Source: CAVTLG01 sp963735495 (GTDB taxonomy: Bacteria > Chloroflexota > Ktedonobacteria > Ktedonobacterales > Ktedonobacteraceae). Taken from it: DNA of 64,000 nucleotides. The translations under genes were made by a program, and so were the position numbers. Positions 17,309 to 25,897 of the stretch are shown one piece after another (positions within the stretch are counted from its first letter, which is position 1; every line of letters begins with the position of its first letter). Under the pieces are notes generated by a model, which saw only the letters and a list, made by a program, of their open reading frames with translations, searched no databases and had not been told where the DNA came from. Where the stretch lies: NCBI GenBank assembly GCA_963735495.1, contig CAVTLG010000002.1:124001-188000 (forward strand), in the 5' to 3' direction.

Positions 17309-17405
17309 ATAGAACGTTATCGGAAGCTAGTCAATGTGAGCGTGGGGCACTTGTACCAACACGACAATTACGGCCAAAGAGCCTACTTACTAACAGAGGT
17401 AGGCA
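17309..17405 (+). repeat. Hairpin-headed intergenic repeat, copy 2
   Basis: Same element as 6003-6098. The stem CCGATAA/TTATCGG here begins 15 bp after the TIR stop codon, so it may be part of the 3' untranslated region or the terminator system of that gene. Confidence 0.6.
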
Positions 17406-17424
17406 AAAACGCCACCTCTGTTAG
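17390..17424 (+). terminator. Terminator hairpin after the TIR receptor gene
   Basis: An 11-bp perfect stem (CTAACAGAGGT / ACCTCTGTTAG) extended inward by GGC/GCC around AAAAAC. A T-rich stretch follows only at some distance. It could serve both strands. Confidence 0.6.
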
Positions 17425-17516
17425 CCTGGGCTTCTTTTGAGCACCTTTTATGGAGACTTGTTTTGAGGGGATAAGTGCCGTCCGTACTGCACCCATAAGC
17501 CTTCTGTGAGGAAGGT

Positions 17517-18326
17517 CTACTCACCATCCATGCTCCGAACCTCTTCAGACCATTGTTGTTCGGCATATAAAAGCGAGGTAGCCAGCATCAGAGACAGGAG
17601 AGCATTCTCCGGAGAAAAATGCTGCCGGGTTGACTGATGAGCGACAACATGCCGGGATAAGCTATTTGGAGGTTCAATCCCGCTCTCAGGAAACCAAGGT
17701 GTGAAGAAGAGAGGAATTGGAGCAATCAAGGCTTTATACTGCCAATCGTGAGGAAGTGAAAGGTTAGCTCTCGTATCGCTCAGTTCAAGGGTCGCCCACG
17801 TATACTTACTTCTTCCCTCGCGCTGACGGTATTTCTCCCACTGCTCATGTGCAGCCTCAGACCTGAAAGACTGGACACGGGGTACGGACGCCCAGATCGC
17901 AAGCGGCTCACTGACGCTGACAGCAAGCGCGATTGCAGCCTCATGATGTCCAGCTTCATATGCAGCAATCGCTGCTCCAGTGAGCGCACACGCATCAGCT
18001 ATCCAGGGGTCATCACAGTCGTCAAGGATTGCCTTACAACCATCGAGAATCTCCTGTTTTCGGAGCAGGAGCACAGCCATCCTCGCATTATGATCGGGAG
18101 CGTCAGCAAGTTCGAGAAGGACTATAGACGGAGAGACCCACATCACTGGAATGCCGTCATCTCTGGCAATTTCAAACAGCTTTTCTGGGTTCAAACCCGT
18201 CCCCCACCAGTTCTTAGGCCGTGTCATCAGAAGCGCATCATACAGAGCAGGATTAGTCTTCATGCGCTCCAAGACATCGGAGTCATCAACGTGGTCAAAC
18301 TCGTCCATAATGTCGCCGAAATTCAT
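17517..18326 (-). CDS. Hypothetical protein with HEPN-like Rx4H motif
   Basis: 269 aa, soluble. The C-terminal quarter reads SLSRHVVAHQST then a long helix (NALLSLMLATSLLY). The R-x4-H at about residues 225-230 at the start of a helix matches the catalytic motif of HEPN RNases and of related proteins with an 'NRH..~H' helix. The N-terminal two thirds are helical repeats without a known motif. The start codon overlaps the stop of the upstream methyltransferase remnant (TAATG), so it is coupled to the protease operon. The HEPN assignment is tentative. Confidence 0.6.
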   Translation of the reverse strand: MNFGDIMDEFDHVDDSDVLERMKTNPALYDALLMTRPKNWWGTGLNPEKLFEIARDDGIPVMWVSPSIVLLELADAPDHNARMAVLLLRKQEILDGCKAILDDCDDPWIADACALTGAAIAAYEAGHHEAAIALAVSVSEPLAIWASVPRVQSFRSEAAHEQWEKYRQREGRSKYTWATLELSDTRANLSLPHDWQYKALIAPIPLFFTPWFPESGIEPPNSLSRHVVAHQSTRQHFSPENALLSLMLATSLLYAEQQWSEEVRSMDGE

Positions 18327-18600
18327 TATCTTTCACCACCTAAATGGCTATTTTCAGGCATCACACCCAAAACAACAGTGAGTGCTTGTGCAATCATAAT
18401 AGCACTCTCTGCAACGTCAATGCCTGCCACGTTGTAGCCTCGATGCCAGAGTTCCCTGGTCAATTGGCCGGTACCACAGCCAACATCTAAAGCTGTGTTG
18501 GGCGAAGCAGGATCTGCGTATTGCAGAAAGCTGCTCATTTCCTGAGAGCTTATAAGCATATACTCGCGGCCTTGATTGTAAAGGCGGCTCCAGAACAGAT
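18326..18600 (-). pseudogene. SAM-dependent methyltransferase, truncated
   Basis: Contains motif I of class I methyltransferases (ALDVGCGTGQLTREL, then GIDVAESAIMIA) but stops about 20 residues later, whereas the family is normally over 200 aa. The open frame continues upstream of the ATG at 18559 (LFWSRLYNQGREYML...), typical of a methyltransferase N-terminus, back to the protease stop without a good start codon. The frame from 18559 is 77 aa. It cannot fold a complete SAM domain. It may survive because translation through it feeds the downstream HEPN-like gene. Confidence 0.7.
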
Positions 18601-18618
18601 CAAGAGGCGCAATAACGC

Positions 18619-19494
18619 CTATTCCTTAGCTACATCCTCAGTAACAGCGACAGGCGCTCTATACTGCTCTTTCGCTTGTTCGCGTTGTTTGACAAAATCC
18701 TCTCGGTTAATTATTTCAAGAACCTTTGTCGCTGGAACAACAATACCAATACCCATATTGACACTTCTGCCAACCGTGTCCATACTTTGGCCATCGATAC
18801 GACTTTCATCAATATCCCAATGACCGTGCATGACGCCGAGCCAATAGAATCGCTGCGAGCCAAGGACAACACGACCGTCCTTCGCCCGTGTAGGACTCAT
18901 ATATAGGAAGACCGGCGAACCGCTCAATCCTCCAATCGAGCGTGCTTCAATCAGGTATGCGTCAATGTCGCCCAGGCTATCTGTATGCACTTTTTCTTCT
19001 GGCATTAACGCAATATGGCCAGTACGAATGATCGGTAAGTTCTTTTTTGTACCATAGTGGTTGCTAAATAAACCAGTGAGGAATATTTCATCACCCGCAT
19101 CAATGTGCTCCGTATCTCTTACTTCATCGGTTACAGCCATTGCAATTGGTATGTACTTGTAATCCACGACGCTATGATCAGGTGCCCACACCAGTACGGC
19201 AGCGTCAACCGAGTTGTCGGTTGGGTGATACTGCCATCCATCCAACTTACTCACAGCTACGCCAATCGCTTTATTTGTTGTGTTTATCCTTATATAGACA
19301 TTCCCATCGGCAGTTTTGCTTTCTATACCTCTGATGACGTGTCGAGCCGTGACAAGATAAATGGCATATTGTTTTCCTTCTATGATAGGAACACTGATAA
19401 AGAAGCCAGTGCCTGCGAGCCGCTCACTATTACTGAAGTCTTTATAATAGAGAAAAACGACACACTTCTTGACTTCATCGGGCACCACTTGCAT
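18619..19494 (-). CDS. Trypsin-like serine protease, 291 aa
   Basis: The triad is visible: TARHVI (His52), NSVDAAVLVW (Asp97) and GGLSGSPVF (Ser191, in the GxSGxP context). There is no signal peptide, so it is a cytoplasmic S1-type protease; such proteases are known as modules of bacterial defence systems. It is the first gene of a minus-strand cluster (protease, methyltransferase remnant, HEPN-like protein). A plausible role is to cut a target protein after infection sensing, but the partner is unknown. Confidence 0.88.
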   Translation of the reverse strand: MQVVPDEVKKCVVFLYYKDFSNSERLAGTGFFISVPIIEGKQYAIYLVTARHVIRGIESKTADGNVYIRINTTNKAIGVAVSKLDGWQYHPTDNSVDAAVLVWAPDHSVVDYKYIPIAMAVTDEVRDTEHIDAGDEIFLTGLFSNHYGTKKNLPIIRTGHIALMPEEKVHTDSLGDIDAYLIEARSIGGLSGSPVFLYMSPTRAKDGRVVLGSQRFYWLGVMHGHWDIDESRIDGQSMDTVGRSVNMGIGIVVPATKVLEIINREDFVKQREQAKEQYRAPVAVTEDVAKE

Positions 19495-19746
19495 GGTTCG
19501 TCCCTCTTTTTCTCGCTAGATTAGTACCGTGTGTTGCGGTGTAACAATATAAGAATTTTACAATTCAGCAGAGTTTAAACCTCCTTATACCCACTGTCAA
19601 GTGGAACCTGCTACCCTTCTCAAAGGTACCGGAAAATCCCGTACCGTACTACCATCACGCTTGCCCTCCTCACCACTTCGAACTACTCTCGGAGTATCGT
19701 AGGGAAGCCTTACGATGTACCATCAGATAGAAAGCAGGTGGCGTGA

Positions 19747-20226
19747 TTGCCTCAAGACGACTCTCCGGAGATTAAAGAACTCCGCAAGAAAATGCGTGAG
19801 GGACGTGCTCCCTTGTTGCAAGCAATCCGTGAAGCATACCCCAGCTATCTCCTCGCCCGTAAGGGACTGGAGCGCAAGAACAGCGAAGTCCGCGAACAGC
19901 TCGGCCTTCTGAACAACACGTTCTCCGGCAGTATTAAAAAGCTGCGCGAGTCGGCTAAAAATACCGACGACAGTGGCGAGGGTGTTATCCTTCTCTACCA
20001 GGAGATGAGTAAACAAGCCAAAGCCGTCGCTGACTTCATCGACAAAGAGATGCCTGGCCTTCAAAAGCTATTCAAACCTGTCAGTGAAAAATACGCTGGC
20101 TATGCAGGAGCACTGGAAGCGTACAACCACTATATGCAACAATATGTTGGCAAACTGCCCGAATCTGATACATCAGGGAGAGCTTTAGAGCTTGTCAAAC
20201 AAGAAATAGAGAAATCTCTCCGATAA
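19747..20226 (+). CDS. Hypothetical helical protein, 159 aa
   Basis: Read from TTG 19747. Strongly helical and charged (IKELRKKMREGRAPLLQAIR, then KKLRESAK, ALELVKQEIEKSLR), coiled-coil-like throughout with no enzymatic motif. It is divergent from the protease cluster (about 250 bp shared upstream region). The start is uncertain because the ribosome site is weak; a hairpin follows the stop. Confidence 0.6.
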   Translation: MPQDDSPEIKELRKKMREGRAPLLQAIREAYPSYLLARKGLERKNSEVREQLGLLNNTFSGSIKKLRESAKNTDDSGEGVILLYQEMSKQAKAVADFIDKEMPGLQKLFKPVSEKYAGYAGALEAYNHYMQQYVGKLPESDTSGRALELVKQEIEKSLR

Positions 20227-20236
20227 CATTCTGCCT

Positions 20237-20270
20237 CACCGGACGAAGACGTTACAGTCTCGCTCCGGTG
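20237..20270 (+). terminator. Hairpin terminator
   Basis: CACCGGA / TCCGGTG stem with an inner GAC/GTC pair, 11 bp after the stop of the 19747 gene, followed by a short T tract (CTTTAAC). Confidence 0.6.
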
Positions 20271-20475
20271 GGGCTTTAACTCTATAGAAAAGACTGGAGA
20301 TCAGCTTTATCCGGTAATCGGCTCTTGCGGCACTTTGCAACAAGCGCTAGACTCGCCTAGTGAGAAAAGCCAATGTACTCAACGACTTTACCTTTTTCCT
20401 GCACTTTTTTGATCGCTGGCAGAGGATGAGACAACGTTCTTGTATCACGCTCTCAAGTGCAGCAAAGATGTAACA

Positions 20476-20507
20476 AAAATCCCACAAACATCTTTCGGTC
20501 TTGTGGG
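20476..20507 (-). terminator. Rho-independent terminator of the AbiTii gene
   Basis: On the minus strand CCCACAA ... TTGTGGG is followed by ATTTTTG. It lies about 80 bp beyond the AbiTii stop codon. The 200 bp between this and the previous terminator show nothing else. Confidence 0.7.
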
Positions 20508-20589
20508 AGGTTTAAGTGCTTTTCATTATACATGAGCAAAACAGCGTGCCAATATATGAACTTAACTGAGTCAAGATGTGGCTTCATGC

Positions 20590-21543
20590 TTAAACAGGCG
20601 GTAGCCCCAAAAACCGCTTCACCTCAGCCATAACCACCATTGTCGTCACAGCCCCGGCAAGCTGTACTGCTCCGGTTCCTACTTTAGTTGCTAGCCGCCC
20701 GAACCAGCCATTGACATGTGGGCCGGGCTGTTGCTCAGAGTCAGCATCTTTGGTTAGCGCGGTATCAAGATCGTTGAGGAGCACATCTGGCACACCGAAC
20801 TCCGCAAGCTTTTCTTTGAGGCCCTGCAAATCGCCCGGCTGGACTTGAATTGCTTGCTGGTTGGTGGTGCCACTGTTGCCAAGAGCAAAATTGCTACCAC
20901 CGTTGATGGTCGTGTTGAATATCTGACCGGCTTTCTCTTGAGCCGATGCATCCAAAGGCTTTTTCTTGCTATCGTAGTTCATAATATCGATACCGAGTTC
21001 CTCTTCAATAACTAACACGAATTCAAGCACTCTGGATCGTATGGTCTCCAGGATGCCGACAATGCTGGTCGTCGTTAATATTTGCTGAGCCTCGACTAAG
21101 ACGTAACCTTGATAGATAACTTTTCGTTGGTACAGCAAGATTACATCCGCTGACCAGGGAATACCTAAGCTATTCGTATCTGCTCTTCCGCGAGCAAGCT
21201 GCTCTAGCTCTCCAACAGACTCCATCAGGTAAGCTTTGCACAGCATATCTCGATGCGCTTCTTCTACCAAAAAATGAGGTATCGGCGCGTTCTCGATTCT
21301 GCCAGCTATGCCCGAAAAGGTGCCCTTTACTTCGGTTTCAAAAATCCGATACTCTGGCAAGCTGGCTCTGGATGTATACCCTCCACCCTCCACCTTCGCC
21401 CAATCGCTCAACTCTTTGTTACCAAGCAGCCTGCCCAGGCGCAGACAGAGACGCATTACCTCGCCTAACGGTGTGCTATTCGTTGCGCCTTCGTTGATGC
21501 GGTGCAGTAGCTCACCAATTCCAGGCTTCGTCGTAATGGCCAT
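20590..21543 (-). CDS. AbiTii-domain protein
   Basis: 317 aa from the ATG at 21543, which has GGAGAG four bases upstream; a GTG at 21588 is also in frame but lacks a site. The N-terminal half matches the AbiTii pattern: a helix ending LRLGRLLGNKELSDWAKVE, then GGY and LPEYRIF. The C-terminal part holds a Gly/Asn/Ser-rich stretch (FNTTINGGSNFALGNSG) and a terminal hydrophobic segment (about 285-310) that may be a membrane anchor. AbiTii domains occur in predicted antiphage proteins. It follows an excisionase-like gene on the same strand. Confidence 0.75.
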   Translation of the reverse strand: MAITTKPGIGELLHRINEGATNSTPLGEVMRLCLRLGRLLGNKELSDWAKVEGGGYTSRASLPEYRIFETEVKGTFSGIAGRIENAPIPHFLVEEAHRDMLCKAYLMESVGELEQLARGRADTNSLGIPWSADVILLYQRKVIYQGYVLVEAQQILTTTSIVGILETIRSRVLEFVLVIEEELGIDIMNYDSKKKPLDASAQEKAGQIFNTTINGGSNFALGNSGTTNQQAIQVQPGDLQGLKEKLAEFGVPDVLLNDLDTALTKDADSEQQPGPHVNGWFGRLATKVGTGAVQLAGAVTTMVVMAEVKRFLGLPPV

Positions 21544-21595
21544 TGAACTCTCCAATAGTTCCTCGCATCCATCCGTCAAATTAATCACCAGGCGC

Positions 21596-21805
21596 TCAAT
21601 TTTCTGTATTGTCTGGCCTATCGCCCGTTGGCCGTTGCTTCCTCGCCTCTACCCACGCATCCAGATCAACTTTAGATACTCTATAGCCGCGCTTGCCAAT
21701 CGGGAAAGCGGGTAATCCTTCTTTTTCTATCCAGTTACGCACCGTGCGCTCGCTGACTTTCATTTGTTGGGCGACTTCCTGAACCGTATATATTTCATCA
21801 GCCAT
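21596..21805 (-). CDS. Excisionase-family HTH DNA-binding protein, 69 aa
   Basis: MerR/excisionase-type winged helix: YTVQEVAQQMKVSERTVRNW, then IEKEGLPAFPIGKRGYRV and the C-terminal DLDAWVEARK. Length is normal for the HTH_17 family. GAGGAG precedes the ATG. Such proteins direct recombination of mobile elements or regulate their genes; here it is cotranscribed with AbiTii and may regulate it. Confidence 0.88.
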   Translation of the reverse strand: MADEIYTVQEVAQQMKVSERTVRNWIEKEGLPAFPIGKRGYRVSKVDLDAWVEARKQRPTGDRPDNTEN

Positions 21806-21902
21806 TGGCTCTGCTCCTCAGTTTGTGCTTATTTTACCAGATAGTGTCAATCAGCATCAGTTTCAGCATGGTTCCGTATCAGGCGTAAATAGCGGCACTG
21901 AA

Positions 21903-21931
21903 TTGAAATTTGGGAAAATTTGTGGTAAACT
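21903..21931 (+). promoter_or_regulatory. Promoter of cassette copy 1
   Basis: TTGAAA (21903-21908), 17 bp, TAAACT (21926-21931). It reads into the hairpin leader at 21961 and the small Cys/His gene. The equivalent promoter of copy 2 is at 23745-23773. Confidence 0.75.
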
Positions 21932-21960
21932 TCGCACAAGTCCAAGTTGGGCCACGAAAA

Positions 21961-22042
21961 AGGCATCGCCCGATTGAACGCCGTACGATGCCTTTTTGAG
22001 AACCATCTTCCGGCTCCTGTGCTCATTAGGTCACAGTGAGCC
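21961..22042 (+). ncRNA. Structured 5' leader, copy 1
   Basis: Two stems. Stem 1 is GGCATCG (21962-21968) with CGATGCC (21986-21992), followed by TTTTT, a terminator-like structure. Stem 2 is GGCTC-CTGTG (22012-22021) with CACAG-T-GAGCC (22032-22042): two 5-bp helices separated by a single bulged base on the 3' side. The AAGGAGAG ribosome site follows at once. Copy 2 at 23804-23891 has the same layout. Confidence 0.7.
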
Positions 22043-22067
22043 TTACCTGTCAAGAAGGAGAGAATCT

Positions 22068-22301
22068 ATGGTATCTCACGACCAGCACATGCTAGCCTTC
22101 CCGACGGATACCGCTAGCCCTATCACACCTGTTCCTATCTTTTACCTGCACGAAGGCGGTCGTCCGTTTTGCCTGACACCCGGATGTATCTGCCATGCCA
22201 ACGAAGGCCAACTCAGAGCGTTACTCAGCGGTGTTAACAACGGAAGCCTCAAATTGCGCACCGTGTATAACGGCATGATTGTCGGTAAAGGGATACGCTA
22301 A
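22068..22301 (+). CDS. Small Cys/His protein of a duplicated cassette, 77 aa
   Basis: The ATG at 22068 has a strong AAGGAGAG; the longer frame from 21996 would run through the leader. Core motif RPFCLTPGCICHANEGQL: C-x4-C-x-C-H, possibly metal-binding. It is related to the interrupted gene at 23912 (HNEECLCHDDLNAQL), and I recall similar short Ktedonobacter proteins. The stop overlaps the start of the next gene (TAATG). Function unknown. Confidence 0.75.
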   Translation: MVSHDQHMLAFPTDTASPITPVPIFYLHEGGRPFCLTPGCICHANEGQLRALLSGVNNGSLKLRTVYNGMIVGKGIR

Positions 22302-22819
22302 TGCCACCCAAAGAACAAACAGCATGGGGGCCGCCCGTAACGTTACGGGCCAGCCGCCCACACGTGCAGGCACGCCAGAGCGTTGGGCACCAGGCAGGGC
22401 TGCATCCAGAGGACACGCCGTACCACACGACGCAACCCCAAACCCGAAAGCCCGCTCGCGTTGTCCACACCGATGACCAAGACGCCGATGTGTATACTGA
22501 ATACCGGATGCCTACCGTTATTAGGCAGTACAACCGGTCTCCGGTTCCAGTGCAAACCCGCATCCAAGAAGAACCGTACCACGTCAGAGTAACCCCTCTG
22601 CGTTTTTTTATTATCGCACTGGGAGTGATCATGCTCGCCTTTGTACTGGCACTGCTGATTATCTCCTTCCTTATGCCTGCGCTCAATAGGTGGAACGATG
22701 ACCGCACCTACGGCTATCCGCGCACCACTCATGCACGGGCAATTGTCGGGCATGGCACGAAGAACCAGCCCGATATTGTCAACTTGTTCGTAGAAGCGAA
22801 GCATATTGCTGAGTTATAA
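22301..22819 (+). CDS. Single-pass membrane protein of the cassette, 172 aa
   Basis: The basic, Pro/Gln-rich N-terminal part (1-100) is followed by one membrane span (about 105-128, IIALGVIMLAFVLALLIISF) and an outer segment ALNRWNDDRTYGYPRTTHAR. The segment after the span resembles QDQWNDGDSRITQF in the second cassette copy. It is translationally coupled to the Cys/His gene. It seems short: longer family members, as I recall them, continue after a VGH motif, present here as AIVGHG. The C-terminus may have been lost when the IS6 element arrived. Confidence 0.7.
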   Translation: MPPKEQTAWGPPVTLRASRPHVQARQSVGHQAGLHPEDTPYHTTQPQTRKPARVVHTDDQDADVYTEYRMPTVIRQYNRSPVPVQTRIQEEPYHVRVTPLRFFIIALGVIMLAFVLALLIISFLMPALNRWNDDRTYGYPRTTHARAIVGHGTKNQPDIVNLFVEAKHIAEL

Positions 22820-22888
22820 GGAGAAAAAAGCTGGAGAGCAAGAAATGACTGGGGGCGAATGGTGATTATGCCGCTTGCTTCACCCTGG

Positions 22889-23581
22889 TTACCTCGTTCC
22901 ATACCCGGAAGCGGCTCTGTAAAAGAGCACGGTATTCCCAGCACGCAAGCGGTGACGTCGCGGTTGAAAATGCCCTGAAATGGGACCAAAGGCGGAGAGA
23001 AAACGTTGTGCTTGTTTTGCTGATTTGAAGCGACGCATTTTCTTCTCTCGTAGTCGCGTGGGTTGGTGGGAGTTCTCTGCTCGATTATTCAACCCTTTGT
23101 GCTGCCGATGCTCTACCCCAGGCAAAATTTCGCGTTTTGCTGCCCCATAACTCCTTAACTTATCAGTAATAATCACGCGTGGGACGTATTGCAGCCCTTT
23201 GAGAAGCTTCCGAAAAAATCTTTTGGCCGCCTTTTTGTTGCGTTGGCTCTGCACCAAAATATCCAGCACGTTGCCATCTTGATCCACCGCTCGCCAGAGG
23301 TAGTGTCTTTCACCACGGATGGTCAGGAAGACCTCATCCAGATGCCACTTGTCTCCACAGCGAGGTCGACGGCAGCGCAATTCGTTGGCATAGGTCTGTC
23401 CAAACTTCAAACACCATTGCCGAACCGTTTCATAGGTGACGACGATCCCGCGCTCGGCCAGAAGCTCTTCCACATCACGAAAACTGAGCGAGAAACGGAA
23501 ATACAACCACACGGCATGGCTGATGATTTCAGGCGGAAAACGAAAACCTTTGTAATCAGGGGCAATGCTCTTTATTTTCAT
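22889..23581 (-). CDS. IS6-family transposase (IS26-like)
   Basis: 230 aa. Typical N-terminus (GFRFPPEIISHAVWLYFRF, then VEELLAERGI) and DDE residues in KWHLDEVF, VIITDKLRSYGAA and NNRAENSHQPTR. The last residues after RRHRLRAGN do not look like the family end (usually about ten more aligned residues), so the 3' end may have been replaced by flanking DNA. It moves the element by replicative cointegrate formation. Confidence 0.88.
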   Translation of the reverse strand: MKIKSIAPDYKGFRFPPEIISHAVWLYFRFSLSFRDVEELLAERGIVVTYETVRQWCLKFGQTYANELRCRRPRCGDKWHLDEVFLTIRGERHYLWRAVDQDGNVLDILVQSQRNKKAAKRFFRKLLKGLQYVPRVIITDKLRSYGAAKREILPGVEHRQHKGLNNRAENSHQPTRLREKKMRRFKSAKQAQRFLSAFGPISGHFQPRRHRLRAGNTVLFYRAASGYGTR

Positions 23582-23630
23582 GAACCTATGTTAGCATATT
23601 GTTCAGCTCTATTGCCAAGTTGACAATACC
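22930..23630 (-). mobile_element. IS6-family element, left end uncertain
   Basis: The right end is clear (...TTGACAATACC, 23620-23630). The left end is guessed at GGTATT (22930), which matches only six bases of the right repeat, and no 8-bp target duplication is seen. The copy is therefore either damaged at the left or was rearranged by recombination. Confidence 0.5.
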
Positions 23631-23744
23631 GTCAGCAGCTCATCCGCCAAGTCATCTCTCCCCCTTTACTTAAAATCATTAGATTATATTCCTTGTCTGT
23701 TTCTGGGTCAATAGATTATATAATATGACAGCATATCATAAGTC

Positions 23745-23773
23745 TTGACAAAATACTATAAAAATTGTATTAT
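23745..23773 (+). promoter_or_regulatory. Promoter of cassette copy 2
   Basis: TTGACA (23745-23750), 17 bp, TATTAT (23768-23773). The stretch 23631-23744 upstream is AT-rich with no gene. Confidence 0.75.
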
Positions 23774-23803
23774 TTGATTATACTTAATTTTTGGCACTGA
23801 AAA

Positions 23804-23891
23804 TGCATCGTGCTGGGTTACAAGCCGTGCGATGCCTTTCCTGAAGCTGTATAAGCAAGCTCCTATGGGTATAACATGCCAGGAGCCTTGC
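23804..23891 (+). ncRNA. Structured 5' leader, copy 2
   Basis: Stem 1: GCATCG (23805-23810) with CGATGC (23830-23835), then CCTTTCC. Stem 2: GCAAG-CTCCT (23855-23864) with AGGAG-C-CTTGC (23881-23891). As in copy 1, stem 2 is 5 bp, one bulged base on the 3' side, 5 bp, but the paired bases differ, so pairing is kept while sequence changes. GGGAGGAG of the next gene follows. Confidence 0.7.
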
Positions 23892-24053
23892 ATAGAACAG
23901 GGAGGAGCGTTATGAGTATGAAACGCTACGGCGACAACTTCATCCCCGTAGTCCCAACCAACCGCCTCGTCCACACTGACAAAAACCCGAGGCGTCATAA
24001 CGAGGAATGCCTCTGCCATGACGACCTGAATGCCCAGTTGAACCAGTACTACC

Positions 24054-25842
24054 AAGACTCTGTTGACGAATGAAAGAAATACTGAAATGGTAGAATAGGA
24101 GGAAAAAGTCGGCGGAGAAGACAGCCAGAAGGAGCGAAACGATGTCAATGTACCCTCAAGAAATGGGAAGCATTCCCCAGGAAACGATGCGCATAGCGCG
24201 AGCTGCTTGTCCCAAAGGAACACTGGCGATGCGCCTGCGAGATGCGTTGGGAGACCTCTACCAGGATGAGCAATTTGTCGACCTCTACCCAGTGAACGGG
24301 CAACCAGGATATGCGCCGTGGAGACTGGCAGTGGTGACGGTGTTGCAATACACCGAGAATCTCACGGATCGACAAGCTGCCAACGCGGTGCGCGAACGGA
24401 TTGATTGGAAATATGCCCTGGGGCTGGACCTCAGCGATGCAGGCTTTGATTTCTCCTTGCTGTCGGCGTTTCGTACCCGCCTGGTGGAGCAACAGGCCGA
24501 GACCCTCTTGCTGGACCAGCTGCTTTCGGTGTGCAAGCAGCATGGCTGGCTCAAAGCGGGAGGCAAGCAACGCACCGACTCCACCCATGTAGTGGCACGG
24601 GTCCGTTCGCTCTCGAATCTGGAATGTGTGGGAGAAACGCTCCGCGCAGCGTTGGACGATCTGGCGGCTCTTTCTCCCGATTGGTTGGCCAAGCAGGTCA
24701 CCCCTGACTGGTTTGAGCGCTACAGCCATCGCGTGGAGAATTATCGCTTGCCCAAAGCCGAAAGCCAACGCACGGCCCTCGCTCAGCAGATCGGAGCCGA
24801 TGGAATGCATCTGCTGGTGGCTCTTACCCACGCCGATGCACCGGCTTCTGGAAAAGACCTGGAGAGTGTGCAAGTGCTCCAACAGGTCTGGTCTCAGTAT
24901 TACGAGCTTTCCGAAGGAAAAGCGAAATGGCGAGCAGGTCCGTCCGAAGCAGACGGAGAGGGCGTGATCCGTTCGCCTTATGATCCCGAGGCCCAAACAG
25001 GCAAAAAGCGGGAAACGACCTGGCTGGGGTACAAAGTCCACCTGACGGAAACCTGCGCACAGCCGGTGGAGCCAATGCGTCCTCAGTTGATTGTGCAGGT
25101 GCAAACGACGGTGGCACCCATTGCAGATGCAGCCATGACGGTCTCCATTCAGGAGCAGTTGGTGAAAGCAGCACTCAGACCGGAGGAGCAGATCGTGGAT
25201 ACGGGCTATGTCGATGCCGACCTGCTGGTCAGCAGTCAGCAAAAAGGGATTACCCTGCTCGGTCCGACGATGCCTGACAGCAGTTGGCAGGCCAAAGCGG
25301 GCAAGGGCTTCGATCTGGGGCACTTTTCCATCGATTGGAGCAAGCAGCAAGCTACCTGTCCCCAAGGGCAGACCAGTGCTCGGATGAGTCAGGCTGGTGA
25401 GCGCATGGAGATTGTGTTTGCCTCTGAGACCTGTGCTGCCTGTCCCGTGCACCAAGACTGCACGCGCTCCCAGACAACTGGACGGGTCCTGCATCTGCGC
25501 CCACAAGCGGCTCATGAAGCCTTACAGGCGCGACGGCTGGCAGAGCAAACACCCGAGTTTCGGAAGCTTTATGCCTTGCGTTCGGGCATTGAGGGCACCC
25601 TTTCGCAGGGAGTGCGGGCCATGGGTTTGCGACGATCTCGCTATGATGGACTGGCCAGAACCCACGTCCAACACGTCTTGACGGCTGTGGCCGTCAATCT
25701 GGTACGTATTGATGCTGTCCTGACGAACATCCCTCGCGGCAAGACCCGCCGGTCCCACTTTGCCCAGTTGGCATCAATAGCGGCTTTCCCAGTTGGGGTC
25801 TGACGCTCATTCGATTTGGTGTGTCATTCGTCAACAGAGTCT
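24054..25842 (+). mobile_element. IS1182-family element, complete
   Basis: 1789 bp with perfect 19-bp terminal repeats (AGACTCTGTTGACGAATGA at 24054-24072, reverse complement at 25824-25842) and a 4-bp duplication ACCA (24050-24053 and 25843-25846). Confidence 0.9.
24142..25803 (+). CDS. IS1182-family transposase
   Basis: 553 aa, intact. Layout of the family: N-terminal GYAPWRLAVVTVLQYTENLTDRQAA and the helix WKYALGLDLSD; DDE domain with RTDSTHVVARVR, QIVDTGYVDADLLV and a late Glu in LRSGIEGTLSQG; the Cys cluster (CAACPVHQDC). The ATG at 24142 follows AAGGAGCGAAACG. It is intact with intact ends, so the element may still move. Confidence 0.93.
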   Translation: MSMYPQEMGSIPQETMRIARAACPKGTLAMRLRDALGDLYQDEQFVDLYPVNGQPGYAPWRLAVVTVLQYTENLTDRQAANAVRERIDWKYALGLDLSDAGFDFSLLSAFRTRLVEQQAETLLLDQLLSVCKQHGWLKAGGKQRTDSTHVVARVRSLSNLECVGETLRAALDDLAALSPDWLAKQVTPDWFERYSHRVENYRLPKAESQRTALAQQIGADGMHLLVALTHADAPASGKDLESVQVLQQVWSQYYELSEGKAKWRAGPSEADGEGVIRSPYDPEAQTGKKRETTWLGYKVHLTETCAQPVEPMRPQLIVQVQTTVAPIADAAMTVSIQEQLVKAALRPEEQIVDTGYVDADLLVSSQQKGITLLGPTMPDSSWQAKAGKGFDLGHFSIDWSKQQATCPQGQTSARMSQAGERMEIVFASETCAACPVHQDCTRSQTTGRVLHLRPQAAHEALQARRLAEQTPEFRKLYALRSGIEGTLSQGVRAMGLRRSRYDGLARTHVQHVLTAVAVNLVRIDAVLTNIPRGKTRRSHFAQLASIAAFPVGV

Positions 25843-25897
25843 ACCAAGGGCTAGTTTCGGACAACGATGCTACACGCATCCTGAGAGGGAAACAAAT

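Noticed and set aside
22930..23630. 8-bp target duplication for the IS6 element
   Set aside because: The bases next to the proposed ends do not match, so no duplication is claimed.
24145..25515. 456-aa open frame antisense to the IS1182 transposase
   Set aside because: It lies fully within a well-supported transposase on the other strand, has no ribosome site or motif, and has the His/Arg/Leu-rich composition of a shadow frame.
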